From: Acarospora socialis
Taxonomy: Eukaryota > Ascomycota > Lecanoromycetes > Acarosporales > Acarosporaceae
Length of the DNA stretch: 64,000 nt
NCBI GenBank assembly: GCA_025617375.2
Contig: JAMYGW020000007.1
Location: 1,860,001 to 1,924,000 of the forward strand
Direction of reading: 5' to 3'
The notes under the pieces are model-generated. The model ran no database searches. It had not been told where the DNA came from and saw only the letters and a program-made list of their open reading frames with translations. Below, one piece after another: positions 36,630-49,332 of this stretch. Each line of letters starts with the position of its first letter. The stretch's first letter is position 1. The translations under genes and the position numbers were made by a program.

Positions 36630-38400
36630 TCTGACAAGCTCAAACTGATATTCACAAAATTCATAGAAACTAAAGTCTGACTTAATTTTATCTTACACTT
36701 ACATACAAAACTACTTGTCACTTGCATTACATAGAAGTGCAGACTCTCATGAGTGTTCTTTACTCAAAGCACTGATATTATGAGATTCTTAAGAAATTAA
36801 AGTACTGATCAAAAGTATTCAACAGAGTTTAATAAAATAAATTTATGGTGAAAGTTTAACAAAACTATCAAAGATAACTGAGTTCAGCAGAACTTAAACT
36901 GAAGTTTTGCAAAGATGTGAGAGAAGTTGTAGATGATGATACTAAAATGTTAATACTTATATCAATATTAAAAGTGTGAATCATTTACAGAAGTCAAAAA
37001 AAGTAATTAATACATAATGAGTTGAAAAGCAGAAAGAAAATCTATTTTTTTTGACTAAAAAAAGTGTAAACAATGTATTTTCTTCAGTTACAGAAAAAGA
37101 AAAGAATGCTTTTAAAATTAATATTATATTCATATCTGTATAAAGAAAACTCACAGAAAAGAGAGAAAAAACTGATCATCATAATAATGAAAAACATCTG
37201 CTTTGTTCTTTTGATCATGATTTGCTGAATTTTCTTCATATATGCAAGTATTTGTGAAGTTTTCTCACTCTCATAAAGTCACAAAAACTTCTTCACATAA
37301 TTATCAACTATTTTCACAATCACTCACAGAAGCAGTAACACATCAAAAAACAACATAAAGAACAGAGATGAAAGTGACACTATTATAGTTAGTATATATG
37401 ATTACATTTCATTTAGCAACATCTATCAGTCTCTGAAGAAGTAAATTTTTCTTTTTTGTTTTTATTTGTGAAGAAGAGTGATGATGATAATAATGAAGAT
37501 AATAATGATGATAATGACATTACAGCACTCAAAATAACAACTGCAACAGCTATAAGTCATTAATTTTAAACACAACAGATCAGAAAGAATCACATATTAA
37601 CTTAATTTTTACTTAAATCATTAAAAAATCTATATATTTACTCAAAAATCTGCAAGCATTCTGTGCACTTGTTAACTTCTGTGATATAATATTTGTGAAA
37701 TAAATAATGATTTTTGAATTACTTTGAACTTCAGTGCATAACAAACACATTGACATTTGAATATTTTTTCATTTCATTATTAAAATAAACTGTCAATACA
37801 CTTTACAGCAATTCAAAAGCTCAATAACTCACAACACTTTACAATATCATCAAAACAACAAAGTCAGAAGTTCTATTTTCTGAGTAGTTAAGTTTGGTTG
37901 AAGAGAATGACTGTTAACAGCAATAAAGTTAAGAAAATGCATTAAGTTAACAATAAACTCATTATAAACTTCAAAACAATGATCTGAAGAAGAAGCAGTC
38001 ATTATTTAGTTATTTATGAAATATTTATAATGTTAGTTAACATGTTCATGACTCACAGTTCAAAGCAAATTGCTTATACATGTTTAGAAATGACACTTTA
38101 AGCATAAATTCAAGAAGATTCTCTTTACAACTACTCACTAACTATATTCAGCTTGATTTTGTGTGTGTAAATAATGTAGTGTGAAAAAAAGTTGAGAAAG
38201 ACATGCATTTTATATGTGAAAAAATCAAAATCACTCACTTTTAATACATTTTCAAATTTCACTCAGAGACTCTTACCTGACTATGAGTGAAAAGACTTGG
38301 TAAAAATTTCACTGCAATTATAATGATAAAGTTACTCAATTGTAAATGAGAAGTCTTGATGTTTTGTTGTAACTAAATCACTTACTTGTTCAATATAGTC
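36630..38400 (+). other. Unassigned tail region of element E
   Basis: This 1.8-kb stretch lies between the chromodomain trace and the tandem array. It contains a low-complexity GATGATAATAATGA-type run near 37480-37520. No coding domain or terminal repeat was recognised, so it may be untranslated element sequence or an unrecognised insertion. Confidence 0.4.
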
Positions 38401-39045
38401 AAATAAGTTTGCAAGACATTCAGAAACATTCACACCAATTAAATAAGTTTGTGAGATACTCAAAAATGTTTGTAATAGTTAAGTAAACTTGTGAGACATC
38501 AAAAACATTTGTGATAACTAAGTAAGTTTATAAAATATCAAAAATGTTCATAACAGTTAAATAAGCTCATGAGATTTCAGAAATATTTATAATAGTTAAG
38601 TAAACTTGTAAGATATCAGTGACATTTATGACAGTCAGATAAGTTTACAAAATATTAGTGACATTTATAATAGTTAAATAAGTTTACAAAACATCAACAA
38701 CATTTACAACAGTCTAAAGAAAATCTATGAGATATCAGAGATGATTATAAGACACTGAAAAAAATTTGTAAAATATTATGAATGATCACAAAACACAGAA
38801 GTAAGTTCACAAAGTACTAAAAAAAATTCATAAAATATTATAAATGATTGTAAGACATCAGAAGCTGCTCACAAAAATTAGAGAAAATTTGTGAAATTTA
38901 AGAAGTTTACAAGAATTAGTGTGAGCTTGTGAAGCATTGAAAAAGATTAATGAGATTTAAAAAGCTTGTAAAACATCAGTGTAAACTTACAAAGCATTAA
39001 AGAAGATTTGTAAAACTTAAGAAGCTTGTGAAATATTGATGTTAA
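38401..39045 (+). repeat. Degenerate tandem array, 39-40 bp unit, in tail of E
   Basis: At least eight head-to-tail units (38401, 38441, 38481, 38521 and on) share AAATAAGTTTGTGAGATA, a run of A or CA, then a TGTTTGTAATAGTT-type end. Later units to 39045 are shorter and more diverged, keeping a TTTGTAAAA..TT core. Similar units continue after element A at about 45270-45350, so A landed inside the array. Confidence 0.75.
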
Positions 39046-39397
39046 TGTTATGATTAAGTCAGAATGAACTTAAAGTGAACTAATGCATATATACAGAAGA
39101 TGTACATTCAGAAGATGTTTAGACAGCAGTTATGTGATATCTTGACATGCTTGATGACAAGCTTGATAAGCAAGCTCAACAAGTTGCATAAGCAAGTCAT
39201 CTCAACAGACTCAACAGCAAGATCAGTGAGCAGACTCAGTATATAGTCACAATTATTTCTCTTATGAAAAGAATTGTGTTCAACTTAAATAATCATCTAA
39301 GAGTTAAAGACCTGAACTGTTTCAGATCAGCTGTTATATCAATAAGCACAAACTCTTAACTTTACATACTTGAGAAATCTCAGATTAGAATGTTACA
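39046..39397 (+). repeat. 5' LTR of chromovirus A
   Basis: 352 bp, starts TGTTATGATTAAGTC and ends GAATGTTACA. It pairs with 44913-45264. Confidence 0.95.
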
Positions 39398-42300
39398 CTT
39401 TGAATATTCTTATGATATAACAAGTATGATGTCTGATACACAGAAGAACATCTTAACTTTGTTTTTGAAACAAGTTCAGACAAACTCATCTCTACTATTT
39501 ACTTTAAATAGAATGATGACACAATCAATGATGTCAGCTCAGATTATACAACTATCTGTGAATGCATCAAAGATTTAAATACTCAATATCTTTGATGAAG
39601 AGAGAGAAAAGCTGTAAGTCTTTGTGACTAAGCTCAATCTGTATATTGAATTCAATCAACTGAAGTTTCAAACTGATCAAGAAAAGACACTGTTTGTGAC
39701 AATCTATCTTGTGAATGCAGTCTTTGACTGAGTTGATCTCAGACTGCATGAGTTTCTAGAAAAGAAGTATGAAGAATGTAATGCAGACATGAAGTCTATG
39801 TTCAATGACTATGAATGATTTAAGAAAAAACTTAAAAAAATCTTCAAAGTAATTGATGAAGAAAGAATAGCAGAGAGATAAGTTCACATCTTATGACAGA
39901 GTGAATTGATGACAGTATATGTCACAGAGTTTCAGTAATTAACAGCACTTATCAGATAAAATAATGAAGCACTTATCTATCAGTACTATTGTGAGTTGAG
40001 AAAGTTCATCAAAGACAAAATAGCTCAAATAAAACAATCAGACAATCTTCAGAAAATGATCAATCTGAGTATTAACATTGATAGTTGTCAATGAGAATGA
40101 CAAATGAAATGAAAAGAATATCAAATACCATCTATGATAAAAGATCAAGAAGAAAGCTTCTGACTGTGAGTTAAGTGATATGTTTTATCAATAAAACATA
40201 GAGAAATGAACTTTATGAATCTCAATATGATCAAGAAGTGTTGTCAAAAGTCATAAAAGACTAAATGAATGAAGCATGAATGTCAGTCAGAGTGGTTCAC
40301 TAAGTCTCAGATGACACTGCAAAATAAGATGTGAATATATTATAACTGTAAAAAATCTGAACACCTTGTCTGAGAATGTAACAGATCTTAAATGAAAAGA
40401 AAAAATGTTGCAGTGACAGTCAAAAAAAATACATACATAGTGCATGATGCTCTTAACTGAACAGTCTGTTACAATAACATGTGCAGAGTACACATGAGTG
40501 CAAAAGATAAAGTCAGATGATATCTTCAGAAATTATGCAAAGATGTGAAAGACAGATATGATACAATGAGTTGATCAATCTACAAGAAAGAATTAGCTAT
40601 TCTTATCAAGAAAAGAGTTCTTGATGCTGAGAAAGAAGATAATGTTCTCAAAGATGACATTGAAGAGATTGATGATCATGAATCTCAGATTGATGAATCT
40701 TGAATATTTCTTAATAGTGATACACTTGTAAAAGAAAGTTTGAACAATATCAAGACAGAGTTCTCAAGAGAGTACTGAGTGAAGATTGAAAGAAATCTAA
40801 GTGCTCAAAGAAAAGTGACACCAGTCAGCAAAAAGATACTGAGAAAGAGACAGAGAACTCATGACTGAGAAACACAATGCAAAAGTACAAAAGAACAAAA
40901 AACATACAACCAGCTAGAGAAGCTGATGACAGCTGTTAAAGATGAATGTTTCAACAGTGACAATGCAGTATTGTCAAAGTTTCTTGTGTAAAAAACAAGA
41001 AGTCACAAAGTTAAGATACACTTATCTGAAGAATATATCATGCAGAATGAAGACAGATGAATCTTCAGTGAAGAATATATACTATTTGAATTTCTACAAA
41101 GAGTAAGAGTCTTTAAGAGTCAATTGCAGATGAAATATAATCAGTATGAATTTTAACTACATCTGAAAAGACACATTGAGCAGCACAGTTTAGAGTATGT
41201 GAATCTTATAATCAAAAGAAAATCAAGATAATTTCAAGAGCTTTGAAGATGAGCTGAATGATCAAGTAAATCAAAAAATGAAAAGCTCTCTTGACAAGAC
41301 TAGAGAATAAGAAGCTAGTGACATCTTAAAGACAAGACAATGATCATTGAATATGAATCAAGATTATGATCAATGAACATCAGATCAACACATTAATGAA
41401 TTTTGAAGCAGACAGTAATATCATGAATCAAAAAACAGTCAACATGTTAAAATTAGAGACATAGTGAGTGCACTGTTCATTCAACATATGAATGACAAAT
41501 GAAGTCATTGAAAGAATTGATGAGAAAATCTGTGTGAAAGTCTCAATTCTTGAAAACTCACAAGAGATAATGTTTGATATCATGAAATCAATTGAATATG
41601 ATGCAATGCTAGAGATGTCTTGATTATACAAAAAGAATTCATGAATTAATTAAGTTACAAAAGAGATATGTGTGATCAAAGACACATATGAAATTCTCAA
41701 ACAATCAAAGATGAGCTTATCAGAACACAAGTCATGAAATCATGAAATACTGCTATTGAACAAAAAACAATCTAAGTGAATGTCATTATACTTAATGAGC
41801 AAGAATCAACTCAAGAAAGTGAGAACTTATCTTGATGAGAATCTCAAGAGAAAATTCATAAAATCATCAAAATCATCAACAGAATATTTAATTCTGTTCA
41901 TGTCAAAGAAGAATGACAAGAAATGACTATGTGTTGACTACAGACAACTCAATAAGATAACTCATTGAGACAGTTATTCACTATCATTGATAGAAGAGTT
42001 GCAAGATCAATTAAACAAGACTAAGTAATTCACAAGTTTAGATCTTAAAAACACCTACTATTGAGTCAGAATGAAAGAAGATGAAGAATGAAAGACAACA
42101 TTCTAAACAAGATATGAACATTATAAGTACACTATCATGTTATTTAAACTAAAAAACACTTCAGTCATCTTTCAGAGACTAATTAATAACATGTTGAGAG
42201 AGTATCTCAATGATTTTGTGATCACATATCTCAATAATATTCTGATATACTCAGAAGACCTTGAAGAACACTGTAAGCATATGCAAAAAATATTGACAAG

Positions 42301-44423
42301 ACTCAGCAAGAGAGCTCTGTACATGAAAAAGTTAAAAAGCAAATTTGAAATTAAGAAAGTTAAGTTTCTAGACTATGTGATTTGATCTGAACAAATTGAG
42401 AAGAATTCAAAGAAGATAAAAGCAGTTAGAAACTGATCAACATCAAAATGAATCAAGAAAGTACAAGTCTTTCTAGAATTAACAAACTATTATTGAAAGT
42501 TTGTATCAAACTACACAAGAATTGTGAAATCACTAACACATTTGACACACAAGAGCAAAAAATGACATTGAAATCAGAAACAGAAAAATGTGTTTCATGT
42601 ATTAAAGAAAAGTTTTAGTGAAACAGCACATCTGAGAATACTCAATTCAGCATGCAAAAAGATACTGAAAACTGATACTTCAGATTTCACAGTAAAAACA
42701 TGTTTATATCAGATTGAGAATGAATGATAAAAACTCATAATATATTAATTTAGAAAGTTATCAGAACTCAAGAAAAGATATGAGATTCATGACAAGAAAC
42801 TTCTTGTGATAGTAGAAGTGCTACAAGATTGAAGATTTTATCTTATAAGAACAAACAAGTCAATTCAGATCTATATGAATCATAAGAATCTGAGAAACTT
42901 TGCAATGACAAAACAACTTAACTGATGACAGATTTGTTGAATGAAGCAGTTGATAGATTATGAATTTCAAATTTATTACAAGAAAAGTAATAAGAATAGT
43001 GAAGCAGATGTCTTAAGTAGACAATTTGATCATGAAAACATACAGATGATACATGCTGAAATTTTGAGCAAAGATAACAAAGAAATTCTCATGAAAGACT
43101 TAGCAGCAATGTACAAGATAAAACAAGCTCTCTTAACAGACAAAGAACTCATTAAGATGTGTCACTACAACAGAGTTAATGAACATTTAAAAATCAAGTG
43201 CACTGAGAATCTAGTGCAGAGAAGATGCAACATTAGTGATTTTAGAAATTAAATCATCAAGATGATTACTGTGTGCAATTCATGCTGAAGAAACAAGATC
43301 AATTAAGATAAATAATACAACAGAGTAACATAACTAGACACATTAGATGCATCATGAAAGTCAGTTATTATGAACTTCATTACAAAGTTATTATTGTCAA
43401 AGAACTCAGCATGAGAAGTAAGATTTGACAGTATATTGACAATAGTAAATAGATTGATCAAGTACACAATATTCATTTCATTCAAAGAAATCACAACAGC
43501 ATCAGTACTGATGTACATCATACTGCAAGAATTAATTAACAATCATGAGCTATTAAAGAAGTTTATCACTGACAGAGACAAGCTGTTTATAAGCAAGTTT
43601 TGAAAAACTCTCACAGCAGAACTTGAAATAAAGCATAAGATGTCAACAGCATATCACTTACAGACAGATAAGCAAAGTGAATAAATAAATTAAACAGTGA
43701 AAACATACTTAAAACACTATGTCAACAAGAATCAGAACAACTGAGTATGACTGTTGTTAATGGTACAGTTTGTGTACAACAACACAAAAAACAAAATCAT
43801 GAAAGAAACATCTTTCTATGTGAACTATGATTACAACTCAAAGATATGATAAGATTTCAAAGAACACAGATCACAAAGTTAAAAAGTGATTTTAAATATT
43901 GCTTAAATAAAGAAACTGCATTAAGATCTGATTGTAAAATGAATCAAACAGCAGACAGAATGAATGATAGAGACAAAATTATTCAAGAAAGAAGAGAAAG
44001 TATATCTAAAAACAGACAACATACAGACTAAAAGAAGAAGCAAGAAGCTAGAAAACAAGAGCATTGAATCATTCAAGATTATATGAAACATCAAGAAGTT
44101 AAGCTATGAGCTAGACTTACTCAAGAAGATGAGAATACACTCAGTATTTCATGCATTCATGCTACAGCATTGCAATCAGTTCATACCACTTCAAATCACT
44201 GAAATGTCTGTCAAATTCAAAAAAGAATATGAAGTTAAGAACATTTTAGAAAAGAGAATGATTAGTGAGGAAGTTCACTATCTTGTAAAATGAAAAGATT
44301 ATGATATCTCAGAAAATATCTGAAAACCCAAAGAAAACCTCAAGAACTGTGTGAGAACACTTCAATGTTTTGAGAAAAAAAGTCAATATTAGCTCAGAAA
44401 AATGACAACATCAAGTCAATAAG

Positions 44424-44834
44424 TTATGACATTGTTTGAGAATCTTCATTTTCAGTTTCATCATTATTACTATTAAGTTCAACAACAAGACAGTCAGTCT
44501 TCTGTGAAGCACAGCAGTTCATCTGATTCAGTGTTTTCTGAAGATGTATGACTTTTGAGAAAAGTGCAGCAAGCTCAGTGTGCTTGGCTGTCAATTCACT
44601 GTTTGCTTTACTTATTTTCTTTTGAAGTGAAAGACAAGTTCTATCAAGAGACTTTCACAATACATTGACACACAGACAATCACAGCAAGTATACTTATCA
44701 CATTTCAGTCAAGATTTCATTACAAAACAATCAATGTCACAACAGACACAATAGTCACAAGAGAACAAAATAAGCACATCACTGATCTAAATTTTCTTTG
44801 TGATTCTTAGACAATTTGAATTTTTAGAAAGCAT
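44424..44834 (-). other. Antisense accessory ORF trace in chromovirus A
   Basis: This lies on the strand opposite to gag-pol, between the chromodomain trace and the 3' LTR. It matches the open frames at 57995-58387 and 60234-60644, including a shared acidic end (SDNDE..ENEDSQ). It is a fossil reading frame and the function is unknown. Confidence 0.65.
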
Positions 44835-44912
44835 CATCACTGACAATGAATGATGTGAATACTCTCACTTATATAAATTCTAGAAGACTAGTATCTGAGA
44901 AGAAAAGAATAG

Positions 44913-45264
44913 TGTTATGATTAAGTCAAAATGAACTTAAAGTGAACTGATGTATATATGTGAAAGATGTACATTCAGAGAATGTTTAAACAACAGTCAT
45001 GTGACATCTCAACATGCTTAATGATGAGCTTGACAAGCAAGCTTGACAGATTGCATGAGTGAGTCATCTCAATGAGCTCAACAACAAGATTGACAAGCAA
45101 GCTCAGTATATAGTCACAGTCATTTTTCTTATGAAAAGAATCATGTTCAACTTAAATAATCATTTAAAAGTTAAAGACCAGAACCATTTCAGATCAGCTG
45201 TTATATCAATAAGCACAAACTTTTAGCTCTACATACTCAAGAAATCTCAGGTTAGAATGTTACA
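44913..45264 (+). repeat. 3' LTR of chromovirus A
   Basis: 352 bp, same ends as 39046-39397, followed directly by the GTTAA duplication. Confidence 0.95.
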
Positions 45265-45535
45265 GTTAATTTATGAAGTAAACTTGTAAGTTTTAAAAAA
45301 GACTTATGAAACTTTATGAAAACTTATGAAACACAAGAAAAAGCTTGTGAAACATCTGAAATATTCATGAAGCAATAATGCTGAAGAGTTATCTTAGTAT
45401 TTTTTTTTCTCACAGAATTTTTAAACTGAAGAAAAGTTTTATTCATTGTTTTTCTTCTTACAGAGAAGTTTTTTCAACAGAGAATTAACAGAAGATAGAT
45501 GTCATAAGAACACAATATATAAGAAAGAAAGTAAC

Positions 45536-45729
45536 TATAAGTTCACTTCAATTTATGAGAGTTAGAATTTTCTCACAAGATCTTGTGTAACTAGTGTGTT
45601 TAGTAAGTCAGTTTTTGCAAAGAGATAAAAGCACACACTTTTTCTTTCTGCAAAAATTAACAACAATTTTATTTATACATCTCAATCTATGAAGTTCACA
45701 GTCACATAACTGTCAAGGTCAGTTTCACA
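45536..45729 (+). repeat. 3' LTR of chromovirus E
   Basis: 194 bp partner of 31363-31556, ending TTTCACA, followed by ATTTT and then the resumed integrase region of D. Confidence 0.87.
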
Positions 45730-47172
45730 ATTTTATTCAAAAAAATCACAACAGCATCAGTATTGATGTACATTATACTGTAAAAATTAATTAACAATTA
45801 TAAGTTATGAAAAGAATTTATCATTAACAAAAATAAACTATTCACAAGCAAGTTCTGAAAAATGCTCACAGTAAAACTTGAAATAAAACACAAGATATTA
45901 ACAGTATATTATTCATGAACAGATGAACAAAGTAAATGAATGAATTAAACAGTGAAAATATATTTAAAACATTATGTCAACAAGAATCAGAATAACTGAA
46001 TATAATTGTTGTTAACAGTACAGTTTGTGTACAACAACACAAAAAATGAGATCACAGAAAAGACATCATTCTATGTAAACTATAATTATAACTTAAAGAT
46101 ATAATAAGATTCACAGATACACAGATTATAAAGTCAGAAAGTAATACTGAATATTGTATAATTGAAGAAATTGCATCAAGATTTAATAAAGTAAATTAAA
46201 CAATAAATGAGACAAATTATAGAGACAAAGTTATTTGAGAAAAAAAAGAAGATAAACTTGAAAACAAACAACATATACATCAAAGAAAGAAGCAAGAAGC
46301 TGAAAAACAAAAGTATTGAATCATTTAAGATCATATAAAACATTAAAGAATTAAGCTATGAGCTAGACTTACTCAAAAAAATGAGAATACACTCAGTATT
46401 TTATGTATTCATGCTACAGCACTGCAATCAATTCATATTACTTTAAGTTATTAAAATATCTGTCAAACTCAATGAAGAATATGAAATTGAAAATATTTTA
46501 AAAAAGAAAATAATTAATGAGAAAGTTCATTATCTCATGAAATGAAAAGAATACAATATCTCAGAAAATATTTAAGAACTTAAAGAAAATCTTAAAAACT
46601 GTGCAAAAACACTTCAACATTTCAAAAAGAAAAGATAAGAAAATCAGACTGTTAAAATTTGTCTGATATAGTATTGAAGTATTGAGATAAGATCTTAATG
46701 AAAGAATTCTTCATCATAATCTCATCATTAAATAACTTCTGCAGAAGACAAAGAGTTTTTTTTTTATATGACTTTGAGTTTAATGCAGCATTTTGCAAAA
46801 ATAATTAAGTTTAACAACAACATAAATTGACTCAACAGAAAGACAGAATTGTTCAAATTTTATAACAAGAATATTTAATTTCAGTTTCTTCTGAATCTTA
46901 TTGAGAATTCTTTACAATATATTGACATAAAAATAGTCACAACAAGTGTACTTTACACATTTCTTATAGAAATTCATCACAATACACAAGCACTAATTAT
47001 GCAAGCAATAATGATAGAACATCATTACAGAATGATTGTAAGTAACAATTTTTTTAATAGTGAAGTTAATTATCAGATAAATAACAAGACATAACTATAA
47101 ACAAAAGATCTTTTATATACTCTCACTTATATAGATTCTAGAAAATTAACATTTAAAAGAGAAGAAATAATG

Positions 47173-47478
47173 TTATAGTCATACTCAGAGAGATAAAGTG
47201 TAAATTGACTTATATATTGAATAAGTATTTGACAGATTGTCTGTCAAGAATAAGTCATGTAATAACTTAATAAATTAAGTAATTAAGTGATTGACTCAAT
47301 GCAAAAGAATATTGAGTTCATAGTATATAGTAGAATTGATTTTCTTATGAAATCAATCATGTTCAACTTCAATTACAATCTAAAAATTAAATTTACAAGT
47401 CTGTTGCAGAAACTCTTATATTAATAAGTCAAAACTCTTAGTTTTAATATCAGAGAAATCTCTGATAAGAATGTAACA
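47173..47478 (+). repeat. 3' LTR of chromovirus D
   Basis: 306 bp, starts TGTTATAGTCATACTC and ends AATGTAACA. Partner of 16250-16558, more than 30 kb away because of the nested inserts. Confidence 0.87.
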
Positions 47479-47887
47479 CAATTTTTAACTTTATAACTCA
47501 CATTATCAAACTACATTCTGAGACTCACATTAACAAACTTTATTTTGATGCTCACATTATTAAGTTTTATTTTGAAGTTCATGTTTCTGAGTTTCATTTT
47601 GAAGTTTGTGATGTTATTGAGTTTCATTTTCATGTTTTTGTCATTAAATCTCACATTATAAACATATAAGCAGTCAACACAGAAATCTCTGATCATTTAT
47701 ACTCAACATGTAAATTTTTTATCAATTATAAATCTATTGATAGATTTCTTCTTACAGTTAATGAAGTGATTAAGATTATAGAAAAAAATAAAGTTTCTTT
47801 ATATTTAATTTATTTTGATGAAGATATACAAAAAATTATTTTCAATAACATTATACATTTTCTTACTATTTCTACAAATCTCATTTT

Positions 47888-48097
47888 TATTGAGAGATAA
47901 TAGAATACTTTTGCTATACTGTTATTTAACTTTCTATCTAGTGAATTATACACTGTTAACTTGTCTGTAATCAACATAAGTTGTAAAGATTATTTATTTA
48001 CTTACTTTGTTATACAGACTATATGAATAATGAGTAACTTCTGACATTAGTTTTAATTAAGACTATAAAAGCAGTTAAAACACTGCATTTCTTAACA
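47888..48097 (-). repeat. 3' LTR of copia 3
   Basis: 210 bp, ends TTCTTAACA on the plus strand. The same LTR subfamily as copies 1 and 4; the partner is not in the window. Confidence 0.83.
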
Positions 48098-49112
48098 TTT
48101 TCACTTAATGACACTGCATCTATTGACTTTCATTAACAGCAAGTTTCAGTTGTTCAATAAAGCACTTAAAGATTCATTTAGATAAAAGCTTAATTAATTC
48201 ATCAATCATTATGTCTTAACTGAGCACAAAGTTTACATCAATCTGATTTTGCTTGTGTAAATTATGAATATGATGATAAATAATGTTAATGTGCTTTAAT
48301 CACTCATACACATATGCATTCTTAATTAAAGTCAAAACAATCTGATTGTTTTTCTTAAGCTGAAAAGATAAAACTGCTTAATGAACTTCATTCTTTTTAA
48401 TGTTCATACAGTATGAATTGTCTTCAAGATACTTATTCATATTTATGTCTTGCAGCATCTGTATAAGTCAGACTTCAGTTTTTATACATATTAATATAAT
48501 TATATATTCAGTCTTTGTAATTAAGATAATAACAGACTTCTGCTTTTAACTTGTTCATAATATTAATTTATTTTTAAGCATATACATATGTTTCAAAATT
48601 GACTTTCAATCTTGTTTGTCTGATGTATAGTTAAAGTTAAAGTATTTAAGTATAATTTAACTTTCACTAAGCTCATACACAATATTAAAATTAATAATTA
48701 ATCTCACATATCACAACAGTCTCTTAAGTGCATATTCATGATGTTCTGCAAAATTACTAAAATATTGATTTAGTTGATTTAAAACAAAGATGATGTTTAG
48801 TTAAGTATAAATCACTGTATACATTAAACTTTCAATTGCATATTAATATTATTTTTAATTTATTCTTTGATCAGCTGAGCTGACAAGATAAAAAGTATCA
48901 TATTTATTGAGTAAAATTGTTGTAATCTTATACTTATTTAACTGCATATAAAGATCTCTCAGTATCTTGTTTACATAATGAGTTTAATTTAAATGTAAAA
49001 TTCTTCTCTTGTGATTATGTGTGACTTATATGTCAAGAATTTTCTGTGTTTCTTTTAAGTTCTTAACTTTGAACATCTTTGCAAGAACTTTCTTAAATTA
49101 AAAAACATATAT

Positions 49113-49332
49113 TATTGAATCTATTAAAAGATAAAAAGAATACTTGTACTATACTGTTGACTAACTGTCAATTTAGTGAAACATACACTGTTAATTTGAC
49201 TATGATCAACATAAGTTGTAAAAATTGTCTAATCACATACTCTGTCATGCAGACTATATGAGTAATGAGTAACTTTTGATATTAGTTTCAACTAAAACTA
49301 TAAAAGCAGTTAAAACATCATATCTCTCAATA
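49113..49332 (-). repeat. 3' LTR of copia 4
   Basis: 220 bp, starts TATTGAATCTATTAAAAG on the plus strand. This is about ten bases longer at that end than the LTRs of copies 1-3, and its partner shares the extension. Confidence 0.88.

Larger units (their letters stand above)
39046..45264 (+). mobile_element. Chromovirus A (Ty3/gypsy), inserted in tail of E
   Basis: This is the most completely bounded element: 6.2 kb, plus strand, identical-length 352-bp LTRs and an exact target duplication GTTAA (39041-39045 and 45265-45269). Parts in order are gag (about 39400-40480) with a CCHC knuckle near 40335-40385, protease near 41380-41500, RT (about 41820-42430), RNase H (about 42600-42960), integrase (about 43030-44200), a chromodomain trace at about 44220-44380, an antisense accessory region, and the 3' LTR. 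It is among the youngest insertions here by nesting. The LTRs differ at about one site in eight, nearly all transitions, so no clock age is given. Broken, with dozens of interruptions. Confidence 0.92.
31363..45729 (+). mobile_element. Chromovirus E (second Ty3/gypsy subfamily), inserted in D
   Basis: This plus-strand Ty3/gypsy fossil has an exact 5-bp duplication ATTTT (31358-31362 and 45730-45734) and 194-bp LTRs. Its own DNA is 31363-39045 and 45265-45729; element A fills the gap. Parts in order are gag (about 31560-32500), a CCHC knuckle near 32770-32815, RT (about 33740-34180), RNase H near 34500-34800, integrase (about 35100-36200), a chromodomain-like tail near 36500-36620, then about 2.7 kb of unassigned tail including a tandem array. 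It is clearly different in sequence from A-D. Broken, with dozens of interruptions. Confidence 0.82.
16250..47478 (+). mobile_element. Chromovirus D (Ty3/gypsy), split by three later insertions
   Basis: This Ty3/gypsy chromovirus fossil is on the plus strand. Its own segments are 16250-17003 (LTR and gag start), 22432-25818 (rest of gag with a knuckle near 22830, protease, RT near 24350-24900, RNase H, start of integrase), 31197-31362 (integrase) and 45730-47478 (integrase end, chromodomain trace near 46470-46640, antisense accessory region, 3' LTR). Each segment resumes where the previous stopped when aligned by eye to copy A. The flanks CAACT (16245-16249) and CAATT (47479-47483) fit one 5-bp target duplication with one transition. 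Without inserts it is about 5.6 kb. Broken, with dozens of interruptions. Confidence 0.85.
14959..47887 (+). mobile_element. Copia-like element F (outermost fossil), left and middle parts
   Basis: F is a Ty1/copia-type fossil and the oldest in the nest. Its own DNA is 14959-16249 and 47479-47887; the rest of this span is element D. The left part has an LTR, a short unit after it matching the copia leader start (GATTATGAACTCAGC), and a gag trace with a CCHC zinc knuckle near 16075-16120. After D, 47479-47887 shows traces like the copia protease region. It is then cut by copia 3 at 47888, and its remainder must lie beyond the window. Broken, with many interruptions. Confidence 0.65.

Noticed and set aside
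38401-39045. CRISPR-like array
   Set aside because: The units are contiguous with no unique spacers and lie in the tail of a retroelement in a eukaryotic genome.
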